64,000 nt of DNA from Alicyclobacillus kakegawensis NBRC 103104. GTDB lineage: Bacteria > Bacillota > Bacilli > Alicyclobacillales > Alicyclobacillaceae. The stretch is taken from positions 62,001-126,000 of the forward strand of contig NZ_BCRP01000008.1 of the NCBI RefSeq assembly GCF_001552655.1. The letters are read 5' to 3'. The notes beneath the pieces were generated by a model that was not told the origin of the DNA, did no database searches, and was given only the letters and a program-made list of their open reading frames with translations. Both the position numbers and the translations under genes were made by a program. The stretch's first letter is position 1, and the number at the start of each line of letters is the position of its first letter. This document shows positions 8,341-16,246 of the stretch, piece by piece.

Positions 8341-8850
8341 ATGCAACTGGAACTGGAGAACTACGTGCTGGTCGAGAAAAGGCTGGACAAACGGCGTGAT
8401 CAATTTGCACTCTCGGAGGGTTACATCCATGCTTCGGAGGAAGCGTCGCCCTGGGTTCCTTTCGTCGAGAATGTTTGGATACGACATCTGACCTTCGATG
8501 TTCGCAATAATTCGGCAACCAATGTCCTCTGGGTAGCCGCTGGCGGAAAGCTTGGCCGCCATCGGCATCGCGGTCCGGTCAACGGATATACATTGGAGGG
8601 AAGTTGGCGCTATCTCGAATATGACTGGGTGGCACATCCTGGGGATTATGTACGTGAGAGTCCTGGACGTTGTCATACGCTGGTCTCCGAAAGTGGCATG
8701 AAGACCATCTTTCAACTAAACGGCGCCTTGGAATTCCTGGATGAGAACGACAGGATCATCGAGACGGTCGATGTGTTTTGGTTTATCGATCATTATTTAA
8801 GTTACTGCGAAGAACACAATCTCCCAATCAATGAAAGGCTGTTTTTGTAG
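8341..8850 (+). CDS. Cupin protein, 2,4'-dihydroxyacetophenone dioxygenase family
   Basis: A 169-residue single-domain cupin. The conserved segments are VWIRHLTFD, the first metal motif GRHRHRGPVNGYTLEG (two His and a Glu) and the second, HTLVS, after RESPGRC. This is the layout of the non-haem iron enzyme 2,4'-dihydroxyacetophenone dioxygenase and its ChrR-like relatives, which cleave a C-C bond next to an aromatic ketone. ATG 8341 is chosen for its GGGGGAAG site; in-frame codons further upstream would add 45 residues unlike the family. The divergent aromatic-type activator supports a role in degrading a phenolic side chain. A non-enzymatic cupin remains possible. Confidence 0.72.
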   Translation: MQLELENYVLVEKRLDKRRDQFALSEGYIHASEEASPWVPFVENVWIRHLTFDVRNNSATNVLWVAAGGKLGRHRHRGPVNGYTLEGSWRYLEYDWVAHPGDYVRESPGRCHTLVSESGMKTIFQLNGALEFLDENDRIIETVDVFWFIDHYLSYCEEHNLPINERLFL

Positions 8851-8882
8851 CCCAGCTTCTGACCCAAAGCATTCTCGTGCTC

Positions 8883-8932
8883 GCCTCCCCGAGAGGAAAG
8901 GGCTCTTGCACCCTATTTTCGCGCGGGGAGGC
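8883..8932 (+). terminator. Possible terminator hairpin after the cupin gene
   Basis: GCCTCCCCG (8883-8891) is the perfect inverse of CGGGGAGGC (8924-8932) with a 32-base loop that holds a small AGGG/CCCT stem, followed by a T-rich stretch. It lies 33 bp past the stop codon. Confidence 0.45.
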
Positions 8933-8942
8933 TCGTTTCTTT

Positions 8943-9047
8943 GCGACCCATTTCGGATTGGTGGCTCCGCTCGTCATGTCGGCGGTATTCGCCTTAATTG
9001 CGGCAGGCGCCGGGCTGTTGCCGCCCGAAACACTCCAGCCCAGCTGA
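8943..9047 (+). pseudogene. Relic of an MFS transporter C-terminus
   Basis: The frame starting near 8943 and ending in TGA at 9045-9047 reads THFGLVAPLVMSAVF, then ALIAAGAGLLPPETLQPS. It matches the last helix and tail of MFS transporters such as those at 50572 and 59666, which have ADHYGLSAPMF and ADHYGLVAPLW before the final helix and then ETAP. No start codon or upstream MFS sequence is left. It appears to be the 3' scar of a deleted permease gene beside the cupin. Confidence 0.6.
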
Positions 9048-9128
9048 TGCGTATCGAACGAGAGCCCAATCCGCAGTCGGGGCAGAGATAACGTGGATGG
9101 ATTATGTTCTGCCGGGAGGTGAAGCCAC

Positions 9129-10190
9129 GTGAAAGCGGCAATGTGGTTTGGTTTACGCGATGTTCGTATCATGGATACAGATGAGCCTGTGGTCGAAACC
9201 GGGAGGGTGAAGATCAAAATTGAGTGGTGTGGCATTTGCGGGAGTGACCTGCACGAGTTTGTGACAGGTCCAATCACCATTCCCGTTCACACTCCACATC
9301 CTCTGACAGGTGAAGTGGCGCCTGTCATCCTGGGACATGAGTTTTCCGGCACGGTGGTAGAAGTTGGGGACGGGGTGCAGGATATTCAGGTTGGTAATAG
9401 AGTAACTGTCGAGCCGATTCTGTCGTGTGGCAGATGTCCGCAATGCAAAATGGGGCGGTACAACCTATGTTGCAAACGAGGTTTTATTGGAATTACCGGC
9501 GGGGGAGGCGGGTTTGCCGAGTACATCACTGTCCGCTCGGATTTGGTCTACAAATTGCCCGCGGGCGTCTCCTTTGAAGAAGGGGCCATCGTCGAACCGA
9601 CGGCCGTGGCTCTGCACGCCGTTCAGTGCAGTGATCTTCGCCTAGGCTGTTCATGTGCTGTATTTGGTGTGGGACCGATTGGTCTGTTGATCATTCAAGT
9701 CGCCCGCGCGGCAGGGGCTCATCCCATCATTGCGATTGACCTGTCGGAAGAGCGTTTAGCGAAGGCTCTCGAAGTCGGGGCTACGCAGGTGGTCAATCCT
9801 ATGAACCAAAGTGCTGTCGAGGTCATACGTGATGCGACGTCAGGCCAAGGAGTGGACGTGAGTTTCGAGGCGGCCGGTTCGGAAGCCTCATTTCGAGGCG
9901 CTCTTGAGTGTTTAAAACCTCACGGGGAGATGGTCATCGTCAGTCTGTGGGAAAAGCACGTGGCTTTTGACCCCAATTCGCTTGTTCTGGATGAGCGGAG
10001 GATTGTCTCGTCCGCGGCTTATTGCCGGAATTATCCCGAGGTTCTGGCGCTCATGGAGAGTGGCCATATCAACGCTAAAGCCCTGATTACCAAAAAGATT
10101 GCGTTGGAGGATATTGTTGACGAAGGGTTCAATACCTTGCTCGCCGATAAATCGCACGCGAAAATTTTGGTATCGCCAACGGCGAGGTAA
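9129..10190 (+). CDS. Zinc-dependent 2,3-butanediol dehydrogenase-like protein
   Basis: A 353-residue medium-chain dehydrogenase close to (R,R)-butanediol dehydrogenase of Bacillus. Catalytic-zinc motifs are CGICGSDLHEF and ILGHEFSGTVVEVG, the structural zinc cysteines lie in CGRCPQCKMGRYNLCC, then come the group-specific GITGGGGGFAEY and the Rossmann motif GVGPIG. It oxidises acetoin/butanediol or a related vicinal diol with NAD. Start GTG 9129 follows GGGAGGTGAAG. The gene stands alone between the transporter relic and a convergent aldo/keto reductase. The physiological substrate is uncertain because no acetoin genes flank it. Confidence 0.85.
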   Translation: MKAAMWFGLRDVRIMDTDEPVVETGRVKIKIEWCGICGSDLHEFVTGPITIPVHTPHPLTGEVAPVILGHEFSGTVVEVGDGVQDIQVGNRVTVEPILSCGRCPQCKMGRYNLCCKRGFIGITGGGGGFAEYITVRSDLVYKLPAGVSFEEGAIVEPTAVALHAVQCSDLRLGCSCAVFGVGPIGLLIIQVARAAGAHPIIAIDLSEERLAKALEVGATQVVNPMNQSAVEVIRDATSGQGVDVSFEAAGSEASFRGALECLKPHGEMVIVSLWEKHVAFDPNSLVLDERRIVSSAAYCRNYPEVLALMESGHINAKALITKKIALEDIVDEGFNTLLADKSHAKILVSPTAR

Positions 10191-10270
10191 AGAAAATATA
10201 TCCTGAAAGTCGCCGAGTCGGCACTTATAGGTGACGAGACCTACAGGGGACCGAGCCATCGCAGCCGCGG

Positions 10271-10302
10271 CGTACGGTGCGCCATCAAAGGCGCACCATA
10301 CG
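10271..10302. terminator. Bidirectional terminator hairpin
   Basis: CGTA-C-GGTGCGCC (10271-10283) and GGCGCACC-A-TACG (10290-10302) form a 12-bp stem with one mismatch and a six-base ATCAAA loop, between convergent genes ending at 10190 and 10321. Confidence 0.8.
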
Positions 10303-10320
10303 GTGGCGAAACGGGAAAGG

Positions 10321-11277
10321 TTAGTTGGCCAAAACCGCATCAATTTTTTTTAGGATATCGTCGCTCAGTTTGAGACCGGAGGCCTTGACGTTCTCTGTCA
10401 CCTGTTCCGGCCGTGAAGCCCCAATCAAAGCTGAGCTCACACCCGGCACACGCAACACCCAAGCGAGGGCTAACTGGGCCAAGGAGCAGCCGGCCTCATT
10501 GGCAATGCCGATTAATTGTTCCACCTTGTCCAGGTAGGCGTCAGTGAGGTACTTTTGCATGGAACGGTTGACAGCTTCCGTATTGGCCCGGGAGTCGCTG
10601 GGCAATGCACTGCCTTTGCGGTATTTGCCTGTCAACACGCCCTGGGCGAGCGGGGACCAAACGACCTGCCCAATTCCGGCACTGTCACAGACAGGAATCA
10701 CCGCGTGCTCAATCTTCCGATTGAACATGCTGTACTCCGGTTGGCTGACGACAAACTTGTGCAGCCCCAACTCCTTCTGCAGCTGGACGGCTTCCGCGAT
10801 GCGCTCCACCGGCCACTCACTGAAGCCGATGTAGAGAACCTTCCCCTGCCGGACCAGATCATCGAGGGCGCGCAGCGTTTCCTCCAGATCTGTCTCCGGA
10901 TCGAACCGGTGGCAATAAAAGATATCCACATAATCGGTTTCCAGCGCCTTGAGGCTCTGCTCCACCTGGGAGAAAATGTGCTTGCGGCTCAGCCCCCTGT
11001 CGTTGACGCCGGAACCTACCGGCCAAAAGGCCTTGGTCGTCAAAATGTAGCTGTCGCGGGCGTAGGGTTTGAGCGCCTGCGCCAACACCTTTTCTGCCGC
11101 ATGCGGGGTGGCGCCGTACATATTGGCGCAGTCGAAGTGGTTTATTCCCTGCTCATACGCCTCTTTCACACAGGCGATGGCCTTTTCCTGCTCCGTCACG
11201 GTGCCGTATGTCAGCCAGCTGCCGAGCGCAATTTCCGAGACCTTGACACCGCTTTTGCCAAGACGGCGGTATTCCAT
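10321..11277 (-). CDS. Aldo/keto reductase
   Basis: A 318-residue TIM-barrel oxidoreductase of the YghZ/potassium-channel-beta type. The catalytic tetrad is visible as Asp49 and Tyr54 (FDCANMYG), Lys82 (TTKAFWP) and His123 (FYCHRFD), with an NADPH-binding GASRPEQ loop near the C-terminus. Such enzymes reduce aldehydes, methylglyoxal and similar carbonyls. It starts at ATG 11277, with a GGAGGACTGC-type site on the minus strand. It is divergent from an HxlR regulator across 165 bp, a common pairing in Bacilli for carbonyl-stress-inducible reductases. Confidence 0.88.
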   Translation of the reverse strand: MEYRRLGKSGVKVSEIALGSWLTYGTVTEQEKAIACVKEAYEQGINHFDCANMYGATPHAAEKVLAQALKPYARDSYILTTKAFWPVGSGVNDRGLSRKHIFSQVEQSLKALETDYVDIFYCHRFDPETDLEETLRALDDLVRQGKVLYIGFSEWPVERIAEAVQLQKELGLHKFVVSQPEYSMFNRKIEHAVIPVCDSAGIGQVVWSPLAQGVLTGKYRKGSALPSDSRANTEAVNRSMQKYLTDAYLDKVEQLIGIANEAGCSLAQLALAWVLRVPGVSSALIGASRPEQVTENVKASGLKLSDDILKKIDAVLAN

Positions 11278-11442
11278 GTTGCAGTCCTCCTGTCCTGTAG
11301 GGAATGATGGGGTGATGCAACCAATGAAATTATAACGGTTGTGGTTTCAAAGATGAAGAAATCACCTCCAATTGATATTGTTATCATCCATATATAAACT
11401 ATAATCATTGATAGTAACTAACTTTGATTTGGAGGATACAGG
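11278..11442. promoter_or_regulatory. Divergent promoter/operator between reductase and HxlR regulator
   Basis: An AT-rich core at about 11370-11425 carries TTGTTATCA and, about 30 bp on, TGATAGTAAC, an imperfect inverted repeat of the size bound by HxlR dimers. A GGAGG site lies at about 11431. It probably serves both genes. Confidence 0.45.
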
Positions 11443-11775
11443 ATGCAGAGTACGAATCCCAGCCCCAGCAACACGGACTCGATCCCCTGTTCCATTGAGA
11501 AGGCACTGACGATCATTGGCGGGAAGTGGTCGTTTCTTGTGCTCAAGGAGTTGTATACGGGCACGAAGCGGTTCAGTGAGTTGCAACGGGCGCTGCCCGG
11601 TGTGAGTCCCAAGGCTCTGACCGATACCCTGCGTCATCTTGAATCCCAAGGCATTCTGGAACGGCGGGTCTATCCGACCGTGCCTGTAAAGGTGGAATAT
11701 ACTCTAACCGAGAAGGGAAATGACTTCCATGGCGTGCTGTGGGAAATGAAGCGATGGGGAGCTAAGTGGGGATGA
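11443..11775 (+). CDS. HxlR-family transcriptional regulator
   Basis: A 110-residue winged-helix protein with the family hallmarks: CSIEKALTIIGGKWSFLVLKEL, RFSELQRALPGVSPKALTDTLRHLE and the wing VEYTLTEKG. A Cys (Cys17, in SIPCSIEKA) sits at the conserved redox/aldehyde-sensing position. HxlR proteins in Bacillus respond to formaldehyde or other electrophiles. The adjacent reductase suggests that it senses a reactive carbonyl and controls its detoxification. ATG 11443 is preceded by TTGGAGGATACAGG. Confidence 0.9.
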   Translation: MQSTNPSPSNTDSIPCSIEKALTIIGGKWSFLVLKELYTGTKRFSELQRALPGVSPKALTDTLRHLESQGILERRVYPTVPVKVEYTLTEKGNDFHGVLWEMKRWGAKWG

Positions 11776-11804
11776 CCTGCCATCCCCGTGCAGAGACGTC
11801 CGAG

Positions 11805-12725
11805 TTATGCATGCCCATTCTGCAGTACGCGAATCATCTTGAGCAGCATATCGTTTATCGGCGTTGGAACATTGTGCGCGCGTCCCAGCTTGCAAACTGC
11901 CCCGGCCAGATACTCGACCTCCGTGGTGCGCCCGGCCTCAATATCTTGCAGCATGGAGGTCTTTCCGTCCGGGGAGAGGGCGTTCAGCACCGGATGAAAC
12001 CGCTCAATGTCCTCTTCTGTCAGGTTTACACCCACCTTCTTCGACAGCGCCACCACCTCTCGCATCGCGGCGTGCATCACGTCGCGGGCGTCTTTCTGTT
12101 GTTGGAACACCCCATACGGCGCCCGCAAAACCGCGGAGGTCTGATTGATCCCGACGTTAATCATGAACTTCCACCACATCGTGCGCTGCATGTCTTCCGG
12201 AATCTCGTACGGAATTCCCGCACGTTCGAACAGCGACCGCACGGCTTCGACTTTAGGCGAGATCACCTTGTTTGTCTTCTCTCCAAAACACACCCTGCCG
12301 AACGTGCTGTAGGTCACCGACGTGTCTGTCCGCAACGCGTCAATTTCGACACACATGCCGTATAAAACCCGGTGCATCCCAAAAGCCTCACCGAGCATCT
12401 CTTCGCTGGAAATGCCGTTCATCAGAGACAGAATGATGGTGTTGGGGCCAATGTGGCCGCGGAGGCTCTCCATGGCGTCCTCGAGGCCGTCGTACTTGAC
12501 CGCGACCAATACCAAATCGGGCGGATCGACGGGCGTGTCAGGGGTGACATAGTTGAAGTCGTAGCGTGTTCCGTTGACAAAGACACCTTGACGACGATAG
12601 CGCTCAATGCGGGAGGCGTCCGCCAGTACTTGCAGGCATTGATTGTCCATGGCATGCAGTTTGGCCGCATACGCAGAGCCAATGGCGCCAAGCCCGATGA
12701 GGGATACATGTTCAATGGTGCGCAT
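11805..12725 (-). CDS. Ketopantoate reductase family protein (ApbA/PanE)
   Basis: A 306-residue two-domain NADP-dependent reductase. The N-terminal Rossmann motif is GLGAIG (11-16), and the C-terminal helical domain contains WWKFMINVGINQ, typical of the PanE fold, with the conserved Lys/Asn of the active site. ATG 12725 has an excellent AAAGGAGG site. The gene stands alone rather than beside panB or panC, so a biosynthetic role in pantothenate is possible but not shown. Many paralogs act on other 2-keto acids. It lies upstream of, and on the same strand as, the DeoR gene with a 35-bp gap and could be cotranscribed with it. Confidence 0.82.
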   Translation of the reverse strand: MRTIEHVSLIGLGAIGSAYAAKLHAMDNQCLQVLADASRIERYRRQGVFVNGTRYDFNYVTPDTPVDPPDLVLVAVKYDGLEDAMESLRGHIGPNTIILSLMNGISSEEMLGEAFGMHRVLYGMCVEIDALRTDTSVTYSTFGRVCFGEKTNKVISPKVEAVRSLFERAGIPYEIPEDMQRTMWWKFMINVGINQTSAVLRAPYGVFQQQKDARDVMHAAMREVVALSKKVGVNLTEEDIERFHPVLNALSPDGKTSMLQDIEAGRTTEVEYLAGAVCKLGRAHNVPTPINDMLLKMIRVLQNGHA

Positions 12726-12760
12726 GTGGGACCACCTCCTTTACATGGTTGAAAGCGACG

Positions 12761-13528
12761 CTATCGTTTTTCGGCAAGTGCGACCTCCAACGTAGGGATG
12801 CTTTCCTGGTATTGGAGCGCCAGATCCGCTTCACTGATAAGAACCTTTGTATGATATAGGCTTCCAAACGAGGCCACCGAATGCTTGCCGATTTTGGACG
12901 AATCCAGCAGACAGAATCTATCTTCGCTTCGCTCAAACATAACCCTTTTTAATTCTACCTCTTGAAGGTCAAAATCCATAAGCTCACCTTCAGGCGATGC
13001 AGCTCTCGCGGAAAAGAAGAACTTGCTGGCATAAACCTTGTCCAACAATTCTGCACCAAGGGTGCCTTCAAGACTGTTTTGGTTTCTCAGGACACCGCCT
13101 ATAAGAATGGTTCGGATGTTCTGATTGTCTACCAGCGCCTGTGCTGTATAAATGCCGTTTGTCACGACTGTTAAAACCAATTCAGATTTACGCAGTAGTT
13201 TGGCGAGTTCAAGGCACGTGGAACTTGCATCCAGCAAGATGCTGTCATGGTTCTGGATGAACTGCAGGGCTTTCTCGGCAATGGCTTGCTTCTCCTCAAT
13301 ATGCTGCGTGGCCCGGTTTGCAAAGCTTAGGTCGCTGTCCTCATTGGCAATGGCTCCACCACGTGTTCTGAGCAACAAATTTTTTTCTTCTAATCGACGT
13401 AGATCCGATCGGATTGTTGCCTCAGAAACCTGAAAGTGTTTCGCGAGTTCGGAAACAGACACACGAGAGTTCGCTCGCAGGGCTCTGAGTATCAGTGAGC
13501 GTCGTTCTTCTGTATATAATTCCTTCAT
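12761..13528 (-). CDS. DeoR-family transcriptional repressor of the polyol operon
   Basis: A 255-residue sugar-phosphate-sensing repressor. The N-terminal DeoR helix-turn-helix reads RRSLILRALRANSRVSVSELA with VSEATIRSDLRRLEE. The C-terminal sensor has TNGIYTAQAL and IGGVLRNQNSLEGTLGAE. ATG 13528 (MKELYTEERR) follows TAGGAGA on the minus strand; the 50 in-frame codons before it are noncoding. It is divergent from the polyol dehydrogenase gene at 13793. The effector is likely a phosphorylated intermediate of the operon, such as erythrulose phosphate, in keeping with the family's use of sugar phosphates. Confidence 0.92.
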   Translation of the reverse strand: MKELYTEERRSLILRALRANSRVSVSELAKHFQVSEATIRSDLRRLEEKNLLLRTRGGAIANEDSDLSFANRATQHIEEKQAIAEKALQFIQNHDSILLDASSTCLELAKLLRKSELVLTVVTNGIYTAQALVDNQNIRTILIGGVLRNQNSLEGTLGAELLDKVYASKFFFSARAASPEGELMDFDLQEVELKRVMFERSEDRFCLLDSSKIGKHSVASFGSLYHTKVLISEADLALQYQESIPTLEVALAEKR

Positions 13529-13627
13529 GGTCGATTGGTCTCCTACGCAAGTTTTCATATACGCTCTATTGTACCCGATTACACTGCGGTTTGAACCCCA
13601 GTTCGAGGTCATACCCATAACACTTTT

Positions 13628-13686
13628 TCTTTCGTTAGCTATTGACAAAAGAAATGTTTTGAATAAAAATGAAAACAAACGAAAGA
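13628..13686 (+). promoter_or_regulatory. Promoter flanked by paired DeoR-type operator half-sites
   Basis: TCTTTCGTT at 13628-13636 and its exact inverse AACGAAAGA at 13678-13686 bracket a consensus -35 TTGACA (13642-13647) with an AT-rich -10 (about 13664-13669). DeoR-family repressors commonly bind TTTCGTTT-like sequences, so this is the expected site for the adjacent repressor to block the polyol operon. Confidence 0.6.
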
Positions 13687-13792
13687 TAAATGGGTGGATT
13701 CGTTGCGGATTTATACGTTTTCAATTGTCGTGATCCAGAAAAAACGAATCCAACCGAAAACATGTGAGAAGGATGAGTTGGGAGGGGAACCA

Positions 13793-14872
13793 ATGCATAC
13801 GCAACCTCCAGAAAAGATGAAGGCCGTGGTCTGTTATGCACCAGGAGACTATCGGTTGGAAACAGTCAATGTTCCAAGAGCTGGAGACGGTGAAATCGTC
13901 ATCAGGGTCGAAGCCTGCGGAATTTGTGCTGGCGATGTGAAAGCATGGCAGGGAGCCCCGAGTTTCTGGGGAGGTGATGGTCAGCCGCAGTATATTAAGG
14001 CCCCCATGATACCGGGGCACGAATTTGTTGGCGTCATTGTAGAAATGGGTACGGGTGTCAAGGGGGATTTTCAGCTTGGTGACCGGGTCATTTCAGAACA
14101 GATTGTGCCATGCTGGAAGTGCCGATTTTGTCAACGTGGAGAGTATTGGATGTGTGAGAAACACGATGTATACGGTTTCCAAAACAATGTGAACGGTGCT
14201 ATGGCTGAGTATATGAAATTCCCCATCGAGAGCATCAACCACAAAGTGCCGCATGACCTCCCTCTGGAACAGGCAATTCTCATTGAGCCCTATGCCTGTT
14301 CAATGCATGCCGTCAATCGGGCGAATATCCAGTTGGGCGATTTCGTGGTGATCTCTGGAGCTGGCACCCTCGGCCTCGGCATGGTTGGAGCGGCAAAAAT
14401 GCGGGGACCAGGAAAGCTCGTGGTTTTGGATTTGCGGCCCGAGCGGCTGGAGCTCGCCAAGCGGTTTGGTGCGGATGTCGTCATGAATCCAAGAGAAGAA
14501 GATGTGGTCAGCCGAATTAAAGAAATGACGGATGGCTACGGGTGCGATGTCTACATCGAAGCCAGTGGAGCCACAGGCAGTGTCGTGCAGGGATTGCAGG
14601 CCATTCGGAAGCTTGGCAGGTTTGTTGAGTTCAGTGTGTTCAAAGACGCTGTAAGTGTCGATTGGAGCATCATCAGCGACCGCAAAGAATTGGATGTTCT
14701 GGGTTCGCACCTCGGACCATACTGTTATCCACTCGTGATTGATGGTATTGCATCGGGCAAATTGCCAACGGCGGGTGTCGTTACTCATCAACTTCCCCTT
14801 GAACGCTTCCAGGAAGGATTCGAACTCATGAAAAGCGGAATAAATTCCTTAAAAGTCATTTTGATTCCTTAA
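13793..14872 (+). CDS. Zinc-dependent polyol (threitol/erythritol-type) dehydrogenase
   Basis: A 359-residue medium-chain dehydrogenase. It has catalytic-zinc motifs CGICAGDVKAW and IPGHEFVGV, structural cysteines in CWKCRFCQRGEYWMC and the Rossmann motif GAGTLG. It opens the operon, after GGAGGGGAACC, starting at ATG 13793; an in-frame ATG at 13817 (MKAVV) is an alternative. Its place upstream of an SDR, an RpiB-like isomerase, DhaK/DhaL and a polyol permease matches the tetritol pathways described in Mycobacterium smegmatis, where a zinc enzyme oxidises L-threitol to L-erythrulose. The reaction assigned here is inference from that gene set; another polyol is possible. Confidence 0.82.
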   Translation: MHTQPPEKMKAVVCYAPGDYRLETVNVPRAGDGEIVIRVEACGICAGDVKAWQGAPSFWGGDGQPQYIKAPMIPGHEFVGVIVEMGTGVKGDFQLGDRVISEQIVPCWKCRFCQRGEYWMCEKHDVYGFQNNVNGAMAEYMKFPIESINHKVPHDLPLEQAILIEPYACSMHAVNRANIQLGDFVVISGAGTLGLGMVGAAKMRGPGKLVVLDLRPERLELAKRFGADVVMNPREEDVVSRIKEMTDGYGCDVYIEASGATGSVVQGLQAIRKLGRFVEFSVFKDAVSVDWSIISDRKELDVLGSHLGPYCYPLVIDGIASGKLPTAGVVTHQLPLERFQEGFELMKSGINSLKVILIP

Positions 14873-14910
14873 ATATAGACCACCTTCTTTGCATATGGGA
14901 GGTCATCGAA

Positions 14911-15699
14911 GTGTCTACCTGCTTTAATTACAAAGAGATGTTCAGTCTGGATGGAAAAACAGCTCTCATCACTGGGGGCGCCAGAGGTCTCGGCAAGGAA
15001 ATTGCCACCGCCCTGGCGCAAATGGGAAGCCGCATCGTCCTCGCAGACGTCGATGCAAAGCTGGTAGAAGAAGCGGCCAGCGAAATCGCGTCGATGGGCG
15101 TGAAAGCTCTCGGTCTTAGAATGGATGTCACGAATGAGTCTGAAGTCCAGCACGCGATTCGCCAGTGTGAGGAGATGTTCGGGGCTCTGGATGTTGTTGT
15201 AAACAATGCTGGCATCGTGGACCGTGTAGGTATCGAAGATATGTCTCTGGAGCGCTGGAATCGGTTAATGAGCATTAATCTGACAGGAGTTTTTCTGGTT
15301 TCTAAACATTCGGCCCGTTCGATGATCACGCACGGTGTAAGCGGATCAATTATTAACATGGCTTCGATGTCCGGGATGATTGTCAACGTGCCGATGGAAC
15401 AGGCAGCCTACAATACTTCGAAAGCAGCCGTCATCATGCTGACAAAATCCTGTGCAATGGAGTGGGCGGAATACGGAATTCGTGTGAATGCGATAGCTCC
15501 GGGATACATGAAGACGGATATGACCGGACCCGATTTTGAGCCAGGGGGCGTGTATCACCATCTATTGGAACAGATTCCGATGAGACGGCTTGGACTACCT
15601 CGCGAACTGGGTGGGCTGGCGGTTTGGTTGGCTTCCGAGGCTTCGTCCTATGTGACCGGTGCGACAATCCCGATCGACGGCGGCTATACGCTGCCTTGA
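14911..15699 (+). CDS. SDR-family polyol dehydrogenase (threitol dehydrogenase-like)
   Basis: A 262-residue classical SDR with TGGARGLG (21-28), NNAG (98-101), Ser in ASMSG (about 152-154), Tyr167 and Lys171, and the tail GATIPIDGGYTLP. It resembles gluconate 5-dehydrogenase, arabinitol dehydrogenase and D-threitol dehydrogenase. GTG 14911 follows GGGAGGTC. It sits 38 bp after the zinc dehydrogenase, so the operon can oxidise two polyol stereoisomers or two positions. Oxidation of D-threitol to D-erythrulose is the reaction that would feed the kinase and isomerase downstream. This is inferred from context. Confidence 0.82.
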   Translation: MSTCFNYKEMFSLDGKTALITGGARGLGKEIATALAQMGSRIVLADVDAKLVEEAASEIASMGVKALGLRMDVTNESEVQHAIRQCEEMFGALDVVVNNAGIVDRVGIEDMSLERWNRLMSINLTGVFLVSKHSARSMITHGVSGSIINMASMSGMIVNVPMEQAAYNTSKAAVIMLTKSCAMEWAEYGIRVNAIAPGYMKTDMTGPDFEPGGVYHHLLEQIPMRRLGLPRELGGLAVWLASEASSYVTGATIPIDGGYTLP

Positions 15700-15748
15700 G
15701 ACAACGTACCTACAAAAATAGATTTACCTTTGTTAGGAGGAAGAGGCT

Positions 15749-16246
15749 GTGGCTATTGCGATTGGATCGGATGATGCGGGGTTTCACTTAAAGGAAATCT
15801 TGAAAAGCCACCTGACTTCCTTGGGATACGAGTTTGTCGACTTTGGCTGCCACTCGGAAGCCCCGGTTGACTATCCTGACGTGGCGTACCGCGTGGCGAA
15901 GGCAGTACAGGCTCAACAATTTGAACGAGCCGTGTTGATCTGTGGCACAGGTATTGGTGTTGCCATAACGGCGAACAAAGTACGTGGCGTTCGTGCCGCC
16001 ATCTGTCATGACACGTATTCAGCAGAGCGCTCACGCAAAAGCAACAATGCCCAGATTCTCACGATGGGTTCGCGCGTCGTAGGGCCAGAATTGGCGAAGG
16101 TGATTTTGGAGGCCTGGCTGAACAGTGAGTTTCAAGGTGGAAACTCTACTAGAAAGCTGGATAAGATTTCCGAATATGAAGATGTCGAGTGGGAGGACAA
16201 CGGGATTGACCAAAAAGCTCATCAATCATCCGGATCGAGTTGTTGA
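15749..16246 (+). CDS. RpiB/LacB-family sugar-phosphate isomerase (erythrose-4-phosphate isomerase type)
   Basis: A 165-residue RpiB-fold protein with DDAGFHLK, GCHSEAPVDYPDVA, CGTGIG (Cys65) and ICHDTYSAERS. The stretch that is HNDAN-like in true ribose-5-phosphate isomerases reads SNNAQ here (98-102), a feature I associate with the tetrulose-phosphate isomerase branch (DerI/EryI). The predicted reaction is D-erythrulose 4-phosphate to D-erythrose 4-phosphate. GTG 15749 follows TTAGGAGG. The last 41 bases overlap the start of the kinase gene in another frame, and the tail is slightly longer than usual, so translational coupling is likely. Confidence 0.8.
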   Translation: MAIAIGSDDAGFHLKEILKSHLTSLGYEFVDFGCHSEAPVDYPDVAYRVAKAVQAQQFERAVLICGTGIGVAITANKVRGVRAAICHDTYSAERSRKSNNAQILTMGSRVVGPELAKVILEAWLNSEFQGGNSTRKLDKISEYEDVEWEDNGIDQKAHQSSGSSC

